A DNA stretch of 64,000 nt from Arthrobacter sp. ERGS1:01 (lineage in GTDB: Bacteria > Actinomycetota > Actinomycetes > Actinomycetales > Micrococcaceae), in the NCBI RefSeq assembly GCF_001281315.1, contig NZ_CP012479.1:2294001-2358000 (forward strand). Direction: 5' to 3'. The stretch's first letter is position 1. Each line of letters starts with the position of its first letter. A program made the translations under genes and the position numbers. A model generated the notes under the pieces. It was not told where the DNA came from and searched no databases. It saw nothing but the letters and a program-made list of their open reading frames with translations. Shown here in pieces: positions 17,269 to 24,780 of the stretch.

Positions 17269-18036
17269 ATGGTGCTGATTCTGCTTCCCCCGTCCGAAGG
17301 CAAGACCCCCGCCGACGCCGGCGACCCCGTTGACCTGGAACAACTCCACTTTCCGGAGCTGACGGCGGCACGGCAGGATGTGGCCGAAGCCCTTGCCGCC
17401 GTCTCCGCCCAGGACGACGCGCTGGCACACCTGGGCGTGGGCGCGTCGCTGTCCCACGAGGTGCTGCGCAACACCCGCCTGGCCCATGAACCCGCCGCCC
17501 CGGCGCACAGCATCTACACGGGGGTCCTCTACGACGCCCTGGGCTACCGCAGCATGACGCCCACCCAGAAGCGCAAGGCGGACGACGCCGTCGTGGTTGT
17601 CTCCGGGCTGTGGGGCGCCGTGGGGTTCGCGGACAGGATCCCGGCGTACCGGCTCTCGATGTCGGTGGGCCTGCCGGGCGTGGGAAAACTGGCAAGCTAT
17701 TGGAAACCCAAGCTGGCCCGCGCACTTGAGGACTTCAGCACGGCGCACTTGCTGGTGGACTGCCGGTCGAGCACCTACGCGGCGGCGTGGGTGCCCGCAC
17801 CCGAACGCACCGTGGCCGTTAATGTGTTCACGGAACGGGACGGCACCCGCAAGGTGGTCTCGCACTTCGCCAAGCACACGCGCGGCGAACTGGCCCGCCA
17901 CCTGCTCACCCGGCGCGGCAAGGCTCCCGAGACGCCGGAGCAGCTGGCTAAGGCCGCCGCCGAAAAGTGGCAGGTTGAACTGGTGCCCGGCACGGCCCGC
18001 AAGGCCCACATGCTCAACATCATCCTCGAGGACTGA
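17269..18036 (+). CDS. yaaA: Peroxide stress protein YaaA (DUF328)
   Basis: 255 residues, the usual family length. It begins with the diagnostic MVLILLPPSEGKT and contains YTGVLYDALGY, FADRIPAYRLSM, FWKPK-like YWKPKLARAL and the C-terminal VSHFAKHTRGELARHL segment. In Escherichia coli YaaA lowers free iron under peroxide stress and binds DNA; this role is presumed here by family. Single gene, ATG start, followed by a long perfect hairpin that probably terminates it. Confidence 0.88.
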   Translation: MVLILLPPSEGKTPADAGDPVDLEQLHFPELTAARQDVAEALAAVSAQDDALAHLGVGASLSHEVLRNTRLAHEPAAPAHSIYTGVLYDALGYRSMTPTQKRKADDAVVVVSGLWGAVGFADRIPAYRLSMSVGLPGVGKLASYWKPKLARALEDFSTAHLLVDCRSSTYAAAWVPAPERTVAVNVFTERDGTRKVVSHFAKHTRGELARHLLTRRGKAPETPEQLAKAAAEKWQVELVPGTARKAHMLNIILED

Positions 18037-18052
18037 CAACGCCCTCGTCCAG

Positions 18053-18123
18053 GTCTATGTTGCAGTTGTTGGACCGATTTGCCCGATTTTCGGGGTTTTT
18101 CGTCCAACAACTGCAACATAGAC
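18053..18123. repeat. Perfect 22-bp palindrome with internal terminator, family 2 copy 2
   Basis: Arms 18053-18074 and 18102-18123 (GTCTATGTTGCAGTTGTT... and its complement) pair perfectly. The 27-nt loop holds a smaller CCCGA/TCGGG hairpin followed by T5, a good terminator for yaaA on the plus strand. It lies between convergent genes. The arm resembles those at 13307 and 24688. Confidence 0.75.
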
Positions 18124-18147
18124 GCGGGGGGCTATTTCAGCGGTGGG

Positions 18148-18885
18148 CTAGTTCCATTCGGGCGAGCGGACCAGGATGGCGCCCGAATCCGGGCAGAATA
18201 CGACGTCGTCGGCGGGCGCATTCTTGATGGCGGCGAGGTCGCCGGGGCTCAGCTGCATGCCGGAACCCTCGGAGGTGCCGTGAAAGAGCCGTGCCACGCC
18301 AACGCCGTACTTGGCCAGCGTGCGGTCATAGATCGCCAGCAGTGCCGGCTCAAAGGTGGCTGCCAATTCGGCGCGTTCGCCGGCGGTGGCATCGCGTTCC
18401 ATACGCAACGCGCCAAGCTTTCCGCGGATCTCCGACACCACCTCGTCGAGGACTGACTGCATTTGCGCCACGAGCGCCTGCTGCGCTCCCTGGCGGGCGG
18501 TGGCGGCCTCGAGGTTTTCCATAAGTTCGAGCTCCACGTCCTCCAGCTCCCCCCGGCGCTTGGTGAGGGATTCGATGTCGCTTTGGAGTGCCACCAGGTC
18601 CTTGGAGAGTCCGGTACCGCTGTTGAGCTTGGCGTCGTCCTTGGCAATGCGGGCCGCGACCGCGGCGACGTCGTCCTCGGACTTGGTCAGGGCGCGGGTG
18701 GCGTCGCTGACGGCGGTGTCCAGGACCACCAGATCGCTCTTCGCGACCGTGACGCCCGCGTGCAGATCGGGCAGCCGGGGGTCTTCCTTCAACGCTTTCG
18801 CCTGGACGTCCAGGCCACGCAATTTGCCGTCCAAAACCGCAATGTCCAAAAGGCGCATTTGTTCCGCCGGTGCTGCCTTAGCCAT
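18148..18885 (-). CDS. Coiled-coil protein related to C4-type zinc-ribbon family (CT398-like)
   Basis: 245 residues, mostly one long alpha-helical hairpin (about 25-175), followed by a C-terminal segment at the position of the zinc ribbon in the DUF164/CT398-like family (ADDVVFCPDSGAILVR). The expected four cysteines are not present: only one Cys remains, and the first CxxC is replaced by HGTSEGSG. Zinc binding is therefore doubtful. Its neighbour on the same strand is the Nif3-like gene, a pairing I recall as common in actinobacteria. ATG with a GGAGGA upstream. Confidence 0.75.
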   Translation of the reverse strand: MAKAAPAEQMRLLDIAVLDGKLRGLDVQAKALKEDPRLPDLHAGVTVAKSDLVVLDTAVSDATRALTKSEDDVAAVAARIAKDDAKLNSGTGLSKDLVALQSDIESLTKRRGELEDVELELMENLEAATARQGAQQALVAQMQSVLDEVVSEIRGKLGALRMERDATAGERAELAATFEPALLAIYDRTLAKYGVGVARLFHGTSEGSGMQLSPGDLAAIKNAPADDVVFCPDSGAILVRSPEWN

Positions 18886-18937
18886 GTATTTCCTCCTGCT
18901 GGACCAACATTGATGTTCTACGTTCCCTGATGCCAGC

Positions 18938-20059
18938 CTAGTTGCCGGGCGTCAGGATAAAGTCCCACGGATCCGTGTTGGTTTGGCTGACCGCCAATTC
19001 CGCCTCGAACCCCTGGTCCGCCAACACATTGCCCAGCGCCTGGGCGGCGGCGGGAAGCCACAGCCACTCGCTGGCGAAGTGGGAAAGGTCTATCAGGTAG
19101 GGCCGGCCGTCCGAGCTCGCTTCACGGGCTTCCGACGCCGGATGGTGACGCAGGTCCGCCGTCACAAACACGTCGGCGTCACTGGCCCGGACGGCGTCGA
19201 ACAAACTGTCCCCGGCGCCCCCGCACACGGCCACCTTGTGGACCAGCGCGTCGCGGTCTCCGGCCACGCGCACTCCCCCGGCCACGGACGGCAGGGTCAG
19301 GAAGATCCGGGCGGCGAGGTCGCCAAGCTTTTCGGCGCCCGGCAGCATGCCCACCCGGCCAATCCCCTCCTCCACCAGGCCATGCGTGGCGGGCATCAGG
19401 GGGGCGGCGTCCACCAGGCCCAAGGCGTCGGCCAGGACGTCCGACACCCCGCCCACGGCACTGTCACCGTTGGTGTGCACGGTCAGGAGCGCGCAGCCGC
19501 CCTCGATTAGTCGGTGCACGGCACGGCCCTTCCCGGACGTTGCAGCCACCGAGTTCACGCCCTTGAGCAGCAGCGGATGGTGTGTGATGAGCAGTTTGGC
19601 GCCCCACTCAAGGGCCTCGTCAATGACTTCGAGGGTGGGGTCCACGGCGAACATGATGCGGTCGACGTCGGCATCCGGGCGTCCTGCAACCAGGCCCACA
19701 CGGTCCCAATCCTCGGCTAGCGATTCGGGCCAGAGTTCCTCCACGGCCAGCAGCACCTCGGACAACGTGGGGGTGTCCAGCTCCTCCGCGCCGAGCTCGG
19801 CGGTGCCTCCTGCCGCGGGCGCGGCAAGGCTTTGGGCCGCCAACGACGCCGGAGCCTCCGGAAGGGCGCCGTCCTCGGGCAGTTCGTCCTCGGGCAGCTC
19901 GTCGTCGAACTGCTCATCGCGGGAATCGGCGACGGCTAGGTCAAGATCCGCGTGCTCCGTGGCGTCCTCGGGTGCAACATAGCCGGCCGGCGCCTCGGCA
20001 CCGGGGGCACCCGGGCCTGATTCGCCGTCGTGCCTGGGATCGCTTGGTTCCATGCTCAT
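18938..20059 (-). CDS. Nif3-like dinuclear metal centre protein (DUF34)
   Basis: 373 residues. The core (about 97-373) is the Nif3/YbgI family, which forms hexameric toroids with a two-metal site; the in vivo reaction is debated (GTP cyclohydrolase I type 2 is a frequent but weak name). Metal-site motifs are ITHHPLL (159-165), HTNGDSAVGG, DLRHHPASEA and SHFASEW. The first 95 residues are an acidic, low-complexity, probably disordered extension (Glu/Asp/Pro/Ala). ATG at 20059; an ATG two codons later also fits. It lies 52 bp upstream of the zinc-ribbon relative, probably in one operon. Confidence 0.87.
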   Translation of the reverse strand: MSMEPSDPRHDGESGPGAPGAEAPAGYVAPEDATEHADLDLAVADSRDEQFDDELPEDELPEDGALPEAPASLAAQSLAAPAAGGTAELGAEELDTPTLSEVLLAVEELWPESLAEDWDRVGLVAGRPDADVDRIMFAVDPTLEVIDEALEWGAKLLITHHPLLLKGVNSVAATSGKGRAVHRLIEGGCALLTVHTNGDSAVGGVSDVLADALGLVDAAPLMPATHGLVEEGIGRVGMLPGAEKLGDLAARIFLTLPSVAGGVRVAGDRDALVHKVAVCGGAGDSLFDAVRASDADVFVTADLRHHPASEAREASSDGRPYLIDLSHFASEWLWLPAAAQALGNVLADQGFEAELAVSQTNTDPWDFILTPGN

Positions 20060-20133
20060 GTTTCTAGCTTAGTGCGCAGTGGGGCAGGCCACGCCCGGGA
20101 ATCAAATCGCCGGCACCCGACTTATACATGGAT

Positions 20134-20658
20134 GTGAAAACTTTTGTATTGGGCGGCGGTTGCTTCTGGTGTTTGGATGCGGTGTACCAAATGACCAAGG
20201 GGGTGAAATCGGTGGTGTCCGGATATACCGGCGGGGCCATTCCCTACCCCACCTATGACCAGATCTGTTCCGGCATGACGGGGCACGCGGAAGTGGTCGC
20301 GGTGACCTTCGACGAGACGGTGATTCCGGCCGACGTCATCTTGGACATGTTCTTCACCCAGCACGACCCCACCACCTTGAACCGGCAGGGCTACGACACG
20401 GGCACCCAGTACCGGTCCTCCATGTTCTACACGAACGCCGAGGACGAGGCCGCATTCCGTGCCGCGATTGTGCGCAACCAGCCCAACTGGCGCGATCCGA
20501 TCGTGACCGAGGTGACCCGGTTGGGAGACGTGTATGAGGCCGAGGACTACCACCAGGACTTTTACGCACAACGCCCGGGAGTGGGTTATTGCCAGGTCAT
20601 TATCAACCCAAAGATCGCCAAAGTGAGAAAACATTACGCAGAGTGGCTCACCGCGTAG
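20134..20658 (+). CDS. msrA: Peptide methionine sulfoxide reductase A
   Basis: Reduces methionine-S-sulfoxide in proteins, protecting against oxidative damage in the cytoplasm. The motif GGGCFWCLDA gives the catalytic Cys followed by a second Cys in CFWC. YDTGTQYRS, the acidic EDYHQDFY segment and GVGYCQV with a resolving cysteine complete the family pattern. Start choice: ATG at 20128 gives 176 residues, but TATACA at 20123-20128 overlaps that codon and would place transcription start near the GTG at 20134, so a leaderless GTG start (KTFVLGGGCFW) is preferred. Confidence 0.92.
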   Translation: MKTFVLGGGCFWCLDAVYQMTKGVKSVVSGYTGGAIPYPTYDQICSGMTGHAEVVAVTFDETVIPADVILDMFFTQHDPTTLNRQGYDTGTQYRSSMFYTNAEDEAAFRAAIVRNQPNWRDPIVTEVTRLGDVYEAEDYHQDFYAQRPGVGYCQVIINPKIAKVRKHYAEWLTA

Positions 20659-20759
20659 AAACCGGGCATCCGGCTCGTTACGCTGGCGCATAAGTACACT
20701 TTTGGGCCACACGGTTCGCGTGGCCGTCATTCCTTGAAATTCTTAGAACAGGACCTTCC

Positions 20760-21695
20760 ATGGGACGTATTTACGACAATGTCACCCAGCTTGTTGGCGG
20801 CACGCCGCTGGTGCGCCTGAACCGACTCACCGAGGGCCTGAACGCCACTGTCGCCGTGAAGCTCGAGTTCTACAACCCGGCCAACAGCGTCAAGGACCGC
20901 ATCGGTGTGGCCATTGTCGACGCCGCGGAAAAGTCCGGCGAACTCAAGCCCGGCGGAACCATCGTTGAGGGCACCTCCGGCAACACCGGAATCGCCCTGG
21001 CCATGGTGGGTGCGGCCCGCGGCTACAAGGTCATCCTGACCATGCCCGAGACCATGTCCACCGAACGCCGGGTCATGCTGCGCGCCTTCGGTGCCGAGAT
21101 CGTGCTGACCCCGGGCTCCGAGGGCATGCGCGGCGCCGTGGAAAAGGCCAAGGAAATCGTGGCCAACACGGAAAACGCCATCTGGGCCCAGCAGTTCGCC
21201 AACCAGGCCAACCCGGACATCCACCGCGCCACCACCGGCGAGGAAATCTGGGAAGACACCAACGGCGCCATTGACATCCTGGTGGCCGGCATCGGCACCG
21301 GCGGCACCATCACGGGCGCCGGCCAGCTCCTGAAGTCCCGCAAGCCCGGCGTGAAGATCGTGGCAGTGGAACCGATCGACTCCGCCATCCTCAACGGCGG
21401 CGCACCCGGCCCGCACAAGATCCAGGGCCTGGGCGCCAACTTCATCCCCGAGGTCCTCGACCAGGGCATCTACGACGAAGTCCTCGACGCCACCCTGGAG
21501 GACTCCGTGGCCGTTGCCCGCGCCATGGGCACCCAGGAAGGCATCCTCGGCGGCATCTCCGCCGGCGCCGCCGTTTGGGGAGCCCTGGAGCTTGCCAAGC
21601 GCGAAGAGAACGCCGGCAAGCTGATCGTGGCCGTGGTGCCCGACTTCGGTGAGCGCTACATCTCCACCGTGCTTTACGACGACATCCGCGGCTAA
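20760..21695 (+). CDS. cysK: Cysteine synthase A (O-acetylserine sulfhydrylase)
   Basis: Makes cysteine from O-acetylserine and sulfide, with PLP. 311 residues, normal length. The PLP lysine is K45 in [10 protein letters not shown], the substrate loop is [11 protein letters not shown] (70-80), the PLP phosphate loop is [10 protein letters not shown] and GGISAGAA is near the C-terminus. The ATG has AGGA upstream. cysE lies 130 bp downstream on the same strand, separated by an intergenic palindromic element; together they are the two-step serine-to-cysteine pathway. Confidence 0.96.
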   Translation: MGRIYDNVTQLVGGTPLVRLNRLTEGLNATVAVKLEFYNPANSVKDRIGVAIVDAAEKSGELKPGGTIVEGTSGNTGIALAMVGAARGYKVILTMPETMSTERRVMLRAFGAEIVLTPGSEGMRGAVEKAKEIVANTENAIWAQQFANQANPDIHRATTGEEIWEDTNGAIDILVAGIGTGGTITGAGQLLKSRKPGVKIVAVEPIDSAILNGGAPGPHKIQGLGANFIPEVLDQGIYDEVLDATLEDSVAVARAMGTQEGILGGISAGAAVWGALELAKREENAGKLIVAVVPDFGERYISTVLYDDIRG

Positions 21696-21696
21696 T

Positions 21697-21760
21697 CCCC
21701 TACTGTCCGGCCTGACACATCGCTGGCGCGATGTATCAGGAACCTGGACAGCGGGGGCCC
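21697..21760. repeat. Palindromic intergenic element, copy C
   Basis: Between cysK and cysE. Inner arms starting CCTGACACATCGC and ending GCGATGTATCAGG pair around TGGC with one mismatch, and outer arms CTGTCC and GGACAG pair. The central ATCGCTGGCGCGAT and the flank GGAACCTGG are shared with copies A and B, while the arm bases differ but still pair. Confidence 0.8.
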
Positions 21761-21825
21761 AAACTCGGGCCCCAAAACTGGGGCCCAGGTACGGGGCCGC
21801 ACACCTTCATACAGGAAAGAAGTCT

Positions 21826-22413
21826 GTGGGATTTTTCGCAAGATTGCGCGAGGACCTCGAGGCCGCCCGGTCACATGACCCGGCGGCCCGCGGTTCCGTG
21901 GAGAACTTTTTTGTCTATTCCGGGCTGCACGCCATCTGGATACACCGGCTCACGCACAAGATGTGGGCCAACCCGTCCCTCCGGTTCCCGGCGCGCGCCC
22001 TGTCCCAACTGGCCCGTTTCGCCACGGGGATCGAGATCCACCCGGGCGCCACAGTGGGCAAGCGGTTCTTCATTGACCACGGCATGGGCGTCGTGATCGG
22101 GGAGACCGCGGAAATCGGCGAGGACGTCATGATCTACCACGGCGTCACGCTGGGCGGCCGCTCCCTGGCGAAGGTCAAGCGGCACCCCACCATCGGCAAC
22201 CGGGTCACCATTGGTGCCGGCGCCAAGGTTTTGGGCCCCATCTACATCGGTGACGATTCGGCGGTGGGGGCCAACGCCGTCGTCGTCAAGGATGCGCCCG
22301 CCAATTCCATCATCACCGGAATCCCGGCGACGTGGCGGCATCGGGACGAGAAGCGTGAAATGGCCCCGGCCGTGGACCCGGCCGAATACATCGATCCCGC
22401 CATGTGGATCTAG
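21826..22413 (+). CDS. cysE: Serine O-acetyltransferase
   Basis: Acetylates L-serine with acetyl-CoA, the committed step to cysteine; it forms a complex with CysK. 195 residues from the GTG at 21826, the short bacterial form. AGGAAAG lies 8 nt upstream. The N-terminal helical part ends near residue 70 ([17 protein letters not shown]), followed by the left-handed beta-helix of hexapeptide repeats with [20 protein letters not shown], the catalytic DH motif and YHGVTLGG, and GAKVLGPI. The open frame extends upstream into cysK, but no upstream start has a ribosome binding site. Confidence 0.94.
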   Translation: MGFFARLREDLEAARSHDPAARGSVENFFVYSGLHAIWIHRLTHKMWANPSLRFPARALSQLARFATGIEIHPGATVGKRFFIDHGMGVVIGETAEIGEDVMIYHGVTLGGRSLAKVKRHPTIGNRVTIGAGAKVLGPIYIGDDSAVGANAVVVKDAPANSIITGIPATWRHRDEKREMAPAVDPAEYIDPAMWI

Positions 22414-22427
22414 CCCCGCCTTGGCCG

Positions 22428-22474
22428 CCTGTGGCGCGGTGACTACCGGTTTCCGGAAGTCACCGCGCCACAGG
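22428..22474. terminator. Strong hairpin after cysE
   Basis: Seventeen-base perfect stem starting CCTGTGGCGCGGTGACT with a 13-nt loop. It lies between convergent cysE and the SDR gene. There is no clear T run, so it may act as a bidirectional 3' stabiliser or terminator. Confidence 0.6.
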
Positions 22475-22514
22475 TGTTTAAGGACGACGGCGCCATGAGG
22501 ACGACGACGGCCGC

Positions 22515-23396
22515 TCAGGCGAAGTAGTGCCCCTGCTCGAGGTCCGCAAGGAGCCCCGGCTGCACAGCTTGCCACCCCATCAGCTCCCGGGTGAGGGTGC
22601 TGGATGCCGACATGTCGACCCCGAGGAGCGCCCCCAGGAAGCCGAAGTCCTCGGCGGGCCTGGAGGCCGCGGGCAGGCCAAGGCGGCGGCCAATCACGCC
22701 AGCGAAGTCACGGACGGCAACGCCCTCATCGCCCACGGCGTGCAGCACCGATCCGGCCGGTGCCGCTTCGAGGGCGAGCCGGAACAGCCGCGCGGCATCC
22801 TTTGCGTGGACTGCAGGCCAGCGGCTGGAGCCGTCCCCCACGTACCCGGAGACACCCGACTCTCGGGCGAGGCCCACCAGCCGGGGAATGAAGCCGTGGA
22901 GGTCACCGTCACCGTGCACCGAACGGGGCAGCCGCACCACGGACGATCTCACGCCGCGGGCTGCCAGGGCCAGGGCCGCCCTGGCGTTTTCGGCCCGGGC
23001 TGCCATGGGGCCTGCCCACGCAGGATCGTCCCGCTCTGTAGCGGCCCGTCCGGGGATCATCGGTGTCCCGGAGGCGATGACCAGGGGCTTGCCCGAGTCG
23101 AGAAGGGCGGCACCCAGTGCGGTGATGGCGCTGCCGTCCACCTTTGCCGCATCGTCCGCCCGGCTGAAGTCATGGACGTAGGCAAGGTGGATGACCCCGT
23201 CGGAGCCGGCTGCCCCGGCCCGCAGGGTGTCCAGGTCATCGAGTCCGCCGCGCAGCACTTCGCCGCCCGCCACCGTGATGGCGGCGGCCGCGGAGTCGCT
23301 CCTGGCAAGCCCAAGGACCTGGTGGCCCGCGTTGATGAGTTCGGGGACGACCGCCGAGCCGATCCAGCCGGACGCGCCCGTGATGAATATCTGCAT
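22515..23396 (-). CDS. NAD(P)-binding SDR-type epimerase/reductase
   Basis: 293 residues of the atypical, extended SDR class (NAD-dependent epimerase/dehydratase-like). It begins with the Rossmann motif MQIFITGASGWIGSAV (GxxGxxG) and has the following acidic D in the dinucleotide-binding half. The usual YxxxK catalytic motif is not obvious, which is typical of atypical SDRs annotated as SDR family oxidoreductases. Substrate unknown. The ATG at 23396 has AGGAG nearby. Its promoter region holds two repeated operator-like sites (23409-23456). The TetR gene upstream on the same strand could be its regulator. Confidence 0.8.
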   Translation of the reverse strand: MQIFITGASGWIGSAVVPELINAGHQVLGLARSDSAAAAITVAGGEVLRGGLDDLDTLRAGAAGSDGVIHLAYVHDFSRADDAAKVDGSAITALGAALLDSGKPLVIASGTPMIPGRAATERDDPAWAGPMAARAENARAALALAARGVRSSVVRLPRSVHGDGDLHGFIPRLVGLARESGVSGYVGDGSSRWPAVHAKDAARLFRLALEAAPAGSVLHAVGDEGVAVRDFAGVIGRRLGLPAASRPAEDFGFLGALLGVDMSASSTLTRELMGWQAVQPGLLADLEQGHYFA

Positions 23397-23408
23397 GAAA
23401 AGCTCCTA

Positions 23409-23456
23409 ATGTCAGTGGCTGTCATCAGTGTAACGCCGCATGTCAGCCACTGTCAT
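23409..23456. promoter_or_regulatory. Paired operator-like sites upstream of the SDR gene
   Basis: Two 17-bp sites, ATGTCAGTGGCTGTCAT (23409-23425) and ATGTCAGCCACTGTCAT (23440-23456), share the ends ATGTCAG/CTGTCAT, and their cores TGGC/GCCA are reverse complements. This arrangement directly upstream of an ATG suggests cooperative regulator binding. Confidence 0.6.
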
Positions 23457-23534
23457 CGCTTTACGGGAACTTCTTTCCGCACCCCCTGCGCTATCGATGG
23501 GAAGAGCGTGGCCAGTGCGTTTCGCACGGCGCTT

Positions 23535-24110
23535 TCACGCCTCAAGATACGCCCGGGCGATCCCTCGTAGCGCAACCTCGTACGCCTGCGCCCAATCACC
23601 ACCCGGCAGCGGGGTGTTGGCCAGCTCAAGACCGACCAGTCCATGGACCTGACCCCAAATGGCGCCGGCCACGGCGGCGGGCGGCTCGGCGGAACCGGAT
23701 GCGGACAGCCCGCTGGTAACGGCGGCCACCAAAGGAGAAATGGCATCATTGGCGACTTCGGGAGTGGGCGGGCAGTCAACCACGCCACCCAGTGATCCGG
23801 TGAACATCAGTGAGTACAGGGACGGGTGCTCCAGCGCCCATCGGCGGTAGGCCCGGCCCAGCGACAGGAGCCCTTCGGGTGCCGCTGCGGCCTGGGATGC
23901 CGCGAATGACGCGAATCCGTCATCTACGACGGCCGTCAGCAGTTCGCGTTTCCCACCAAAGAGTGAGTAGATGGCAGCAGTGGATGTGCCCGCCGCGCTG
24001 GCAATATCGCGCAGGCTCACCAAGGCAACACCGCGGGCAGCCACCAGCGCAGCAGCCTCCTCCAGCAGCCTGGAGCGCACTTCATCGTTATGGAGAATAG
24101 GTCTTGCCAT
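23535..24110 (-). CDS. TetR family transcriptional regulator
   Basis: 191 residues from MARPIL. The N-terminal DNA-binding domain is clear: LLEEAAALVAARGVALVSLRDIASAAGTSTAAIYSLFGGKRELLTAVVDDGF (about 13-64), with the C-terminal ligand domain resembling the TetR_C_33/WHG type (HPSLYSLMFTG). ATG at 24110 is chosen because AGGA lies 8 nt upstream. Divergent from the DUF4188 gene with an operator-like palindrome between them, and upstream of the SDR gene on its own strand. Likely autoregulated; ligand unknown. Confidence 0.88.
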   Translation of the reverse strand: MARPILHNDEVRSRLLEEAAALVAARGVALVSLRDIASAAGTSTAAIYSLFGGKRELLTAVVDDGFASFAASQAAAAPEGLLSLGRAYRRWALEHPSLYSLMFTGSLGGVVDCPPTPEVANDAISPLVAAVTSGLSASGSAEPPAAVAGAIWGQVHGLVGLELANTPLPGGDWAQAYEVALRGIARAYLEA

Positions 24111-24125
24111 GCCTTCCATCCTGCC

Positions 24126-24151
24126 ATAACATCGTTTCATAACAGCGTTAT
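24126..24151. promoter_or_regulatory. Candidate TetR operator in the divergent intergenic region
   Basis: ATAACAGCGTTAT (24139-24151) is a perfect palindrome with 5-bp arms around AGC, and another ATAAC half-site lies at 24126-24130. It sits between the divergent TetR and DUF4188 starts. Confidence 0.6.
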
Positions 24152-24177
24152 TAAACGGCTCCCGCAAGGAGAATCCC

Positions 24178-24657
24178 ATGGCACAGCACGTACTTCCGGG
24201 CCGGTTCACCGCGTCTCCGGACACTGACGCGGTTACTGTTTTCCTGATCGGCATGCGCGCCAATCGATGGTGGACACTTGGACCCACCTATCAGGCCGCC
24301 TCAGCCATGCCCCGCATGCTCAAACATCTCATGGACTATCCGGAGTCAGGACTTCTGGGCTTCCACAGCTGGTTCGGACGGACCACGTTAATGCTGTCCT
24401 ACTGGCAGAGCCCCGAACACCTGCAGCGCTTTGCCGCCGATCGTGATGCCCCGCATCTGGAGCCCTGGCGCCGTTTCATGAGGGAGTCCGCCGGAACGGG
24501 CGACGTCGGCATCTGGCACGAGACCTACCAAGTCAACGTAAAGGACCAGGAGACGGTCTACAGTGACATGCCGTTGTTTGGCCTCGCCGCGGCAACCCGA
24601 CAAACACCGATCGGCCGCGGAACGGGCACCGCCCGCCAACGCATGGGCCGCGCCTAG
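24178..24657 (+). CDS. DUF4188 domain protein
   Basis: 159 residues, soluble. It matches my memory of the DUF4188 family: an N-terminal FTASPDTDAVTVFLIGMRANRWW, a central LLGFHSWFGRTTLMLSYWQSPEHLQRFA and the HLEPWRRFMR region, a ferredoxin-like (dimeric alpha/beta barrel) layout related to heme-binding monooxygenase-type folds. Function unknown. ATG with AAGGAG 6 nt upstream. Divergently transcribed from the TetR gene and probably its target. Confidence 0.75.
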   Translation: MAQHVLPGRFTASPDTDAVTVFLIGMRANRWWTLGPTYQAASAMPRMLKHLMDYPESGLLGFHSWFGRTTLMLSYWQSPEHLQRFAADRDAPHLEPWRRFMRESAGTGDVGIWHETYQVNVKDQETVYSDMPLFGLAAATRQTPIGRGTGTARQRMGRA

Positions 24658-24687
24658 CCGCGCTCCGCCGTCGTACGTCCCCTTAAA

Positions 24688-24749
24688 CAACTGTGACGCA
24701 GTAGTTGCTGAAAACTCATGGTTTTCCAGCAACTACTGCGTCACAGTTG
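24688..24749. repeat. Near-perfect 28-bp palindrome, family 2 copy 3
   Basis: Arms 24688-24715 and 24721-24749 (starting CAACTGTGACGCAGTAGTTG) pair with a single bulged base around TCATG. It lies between convergent DUF4188 and gnd genes. The GCAGT.GTTG...AAAA pattern resembles the hairpins at 13307 and 18053. Confidence 0.7.
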
Positions 24750-24780
24750 AGCCCACGGTATGGGCCCACGGGCGTGGGGA

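Noticed and set aside
20098..20128. A -35 box for msrA
   Set aside because: No acceptable TTGACA-like hexamer at 16-18 bp from TATACA, so the promoter was not listed as a feature.
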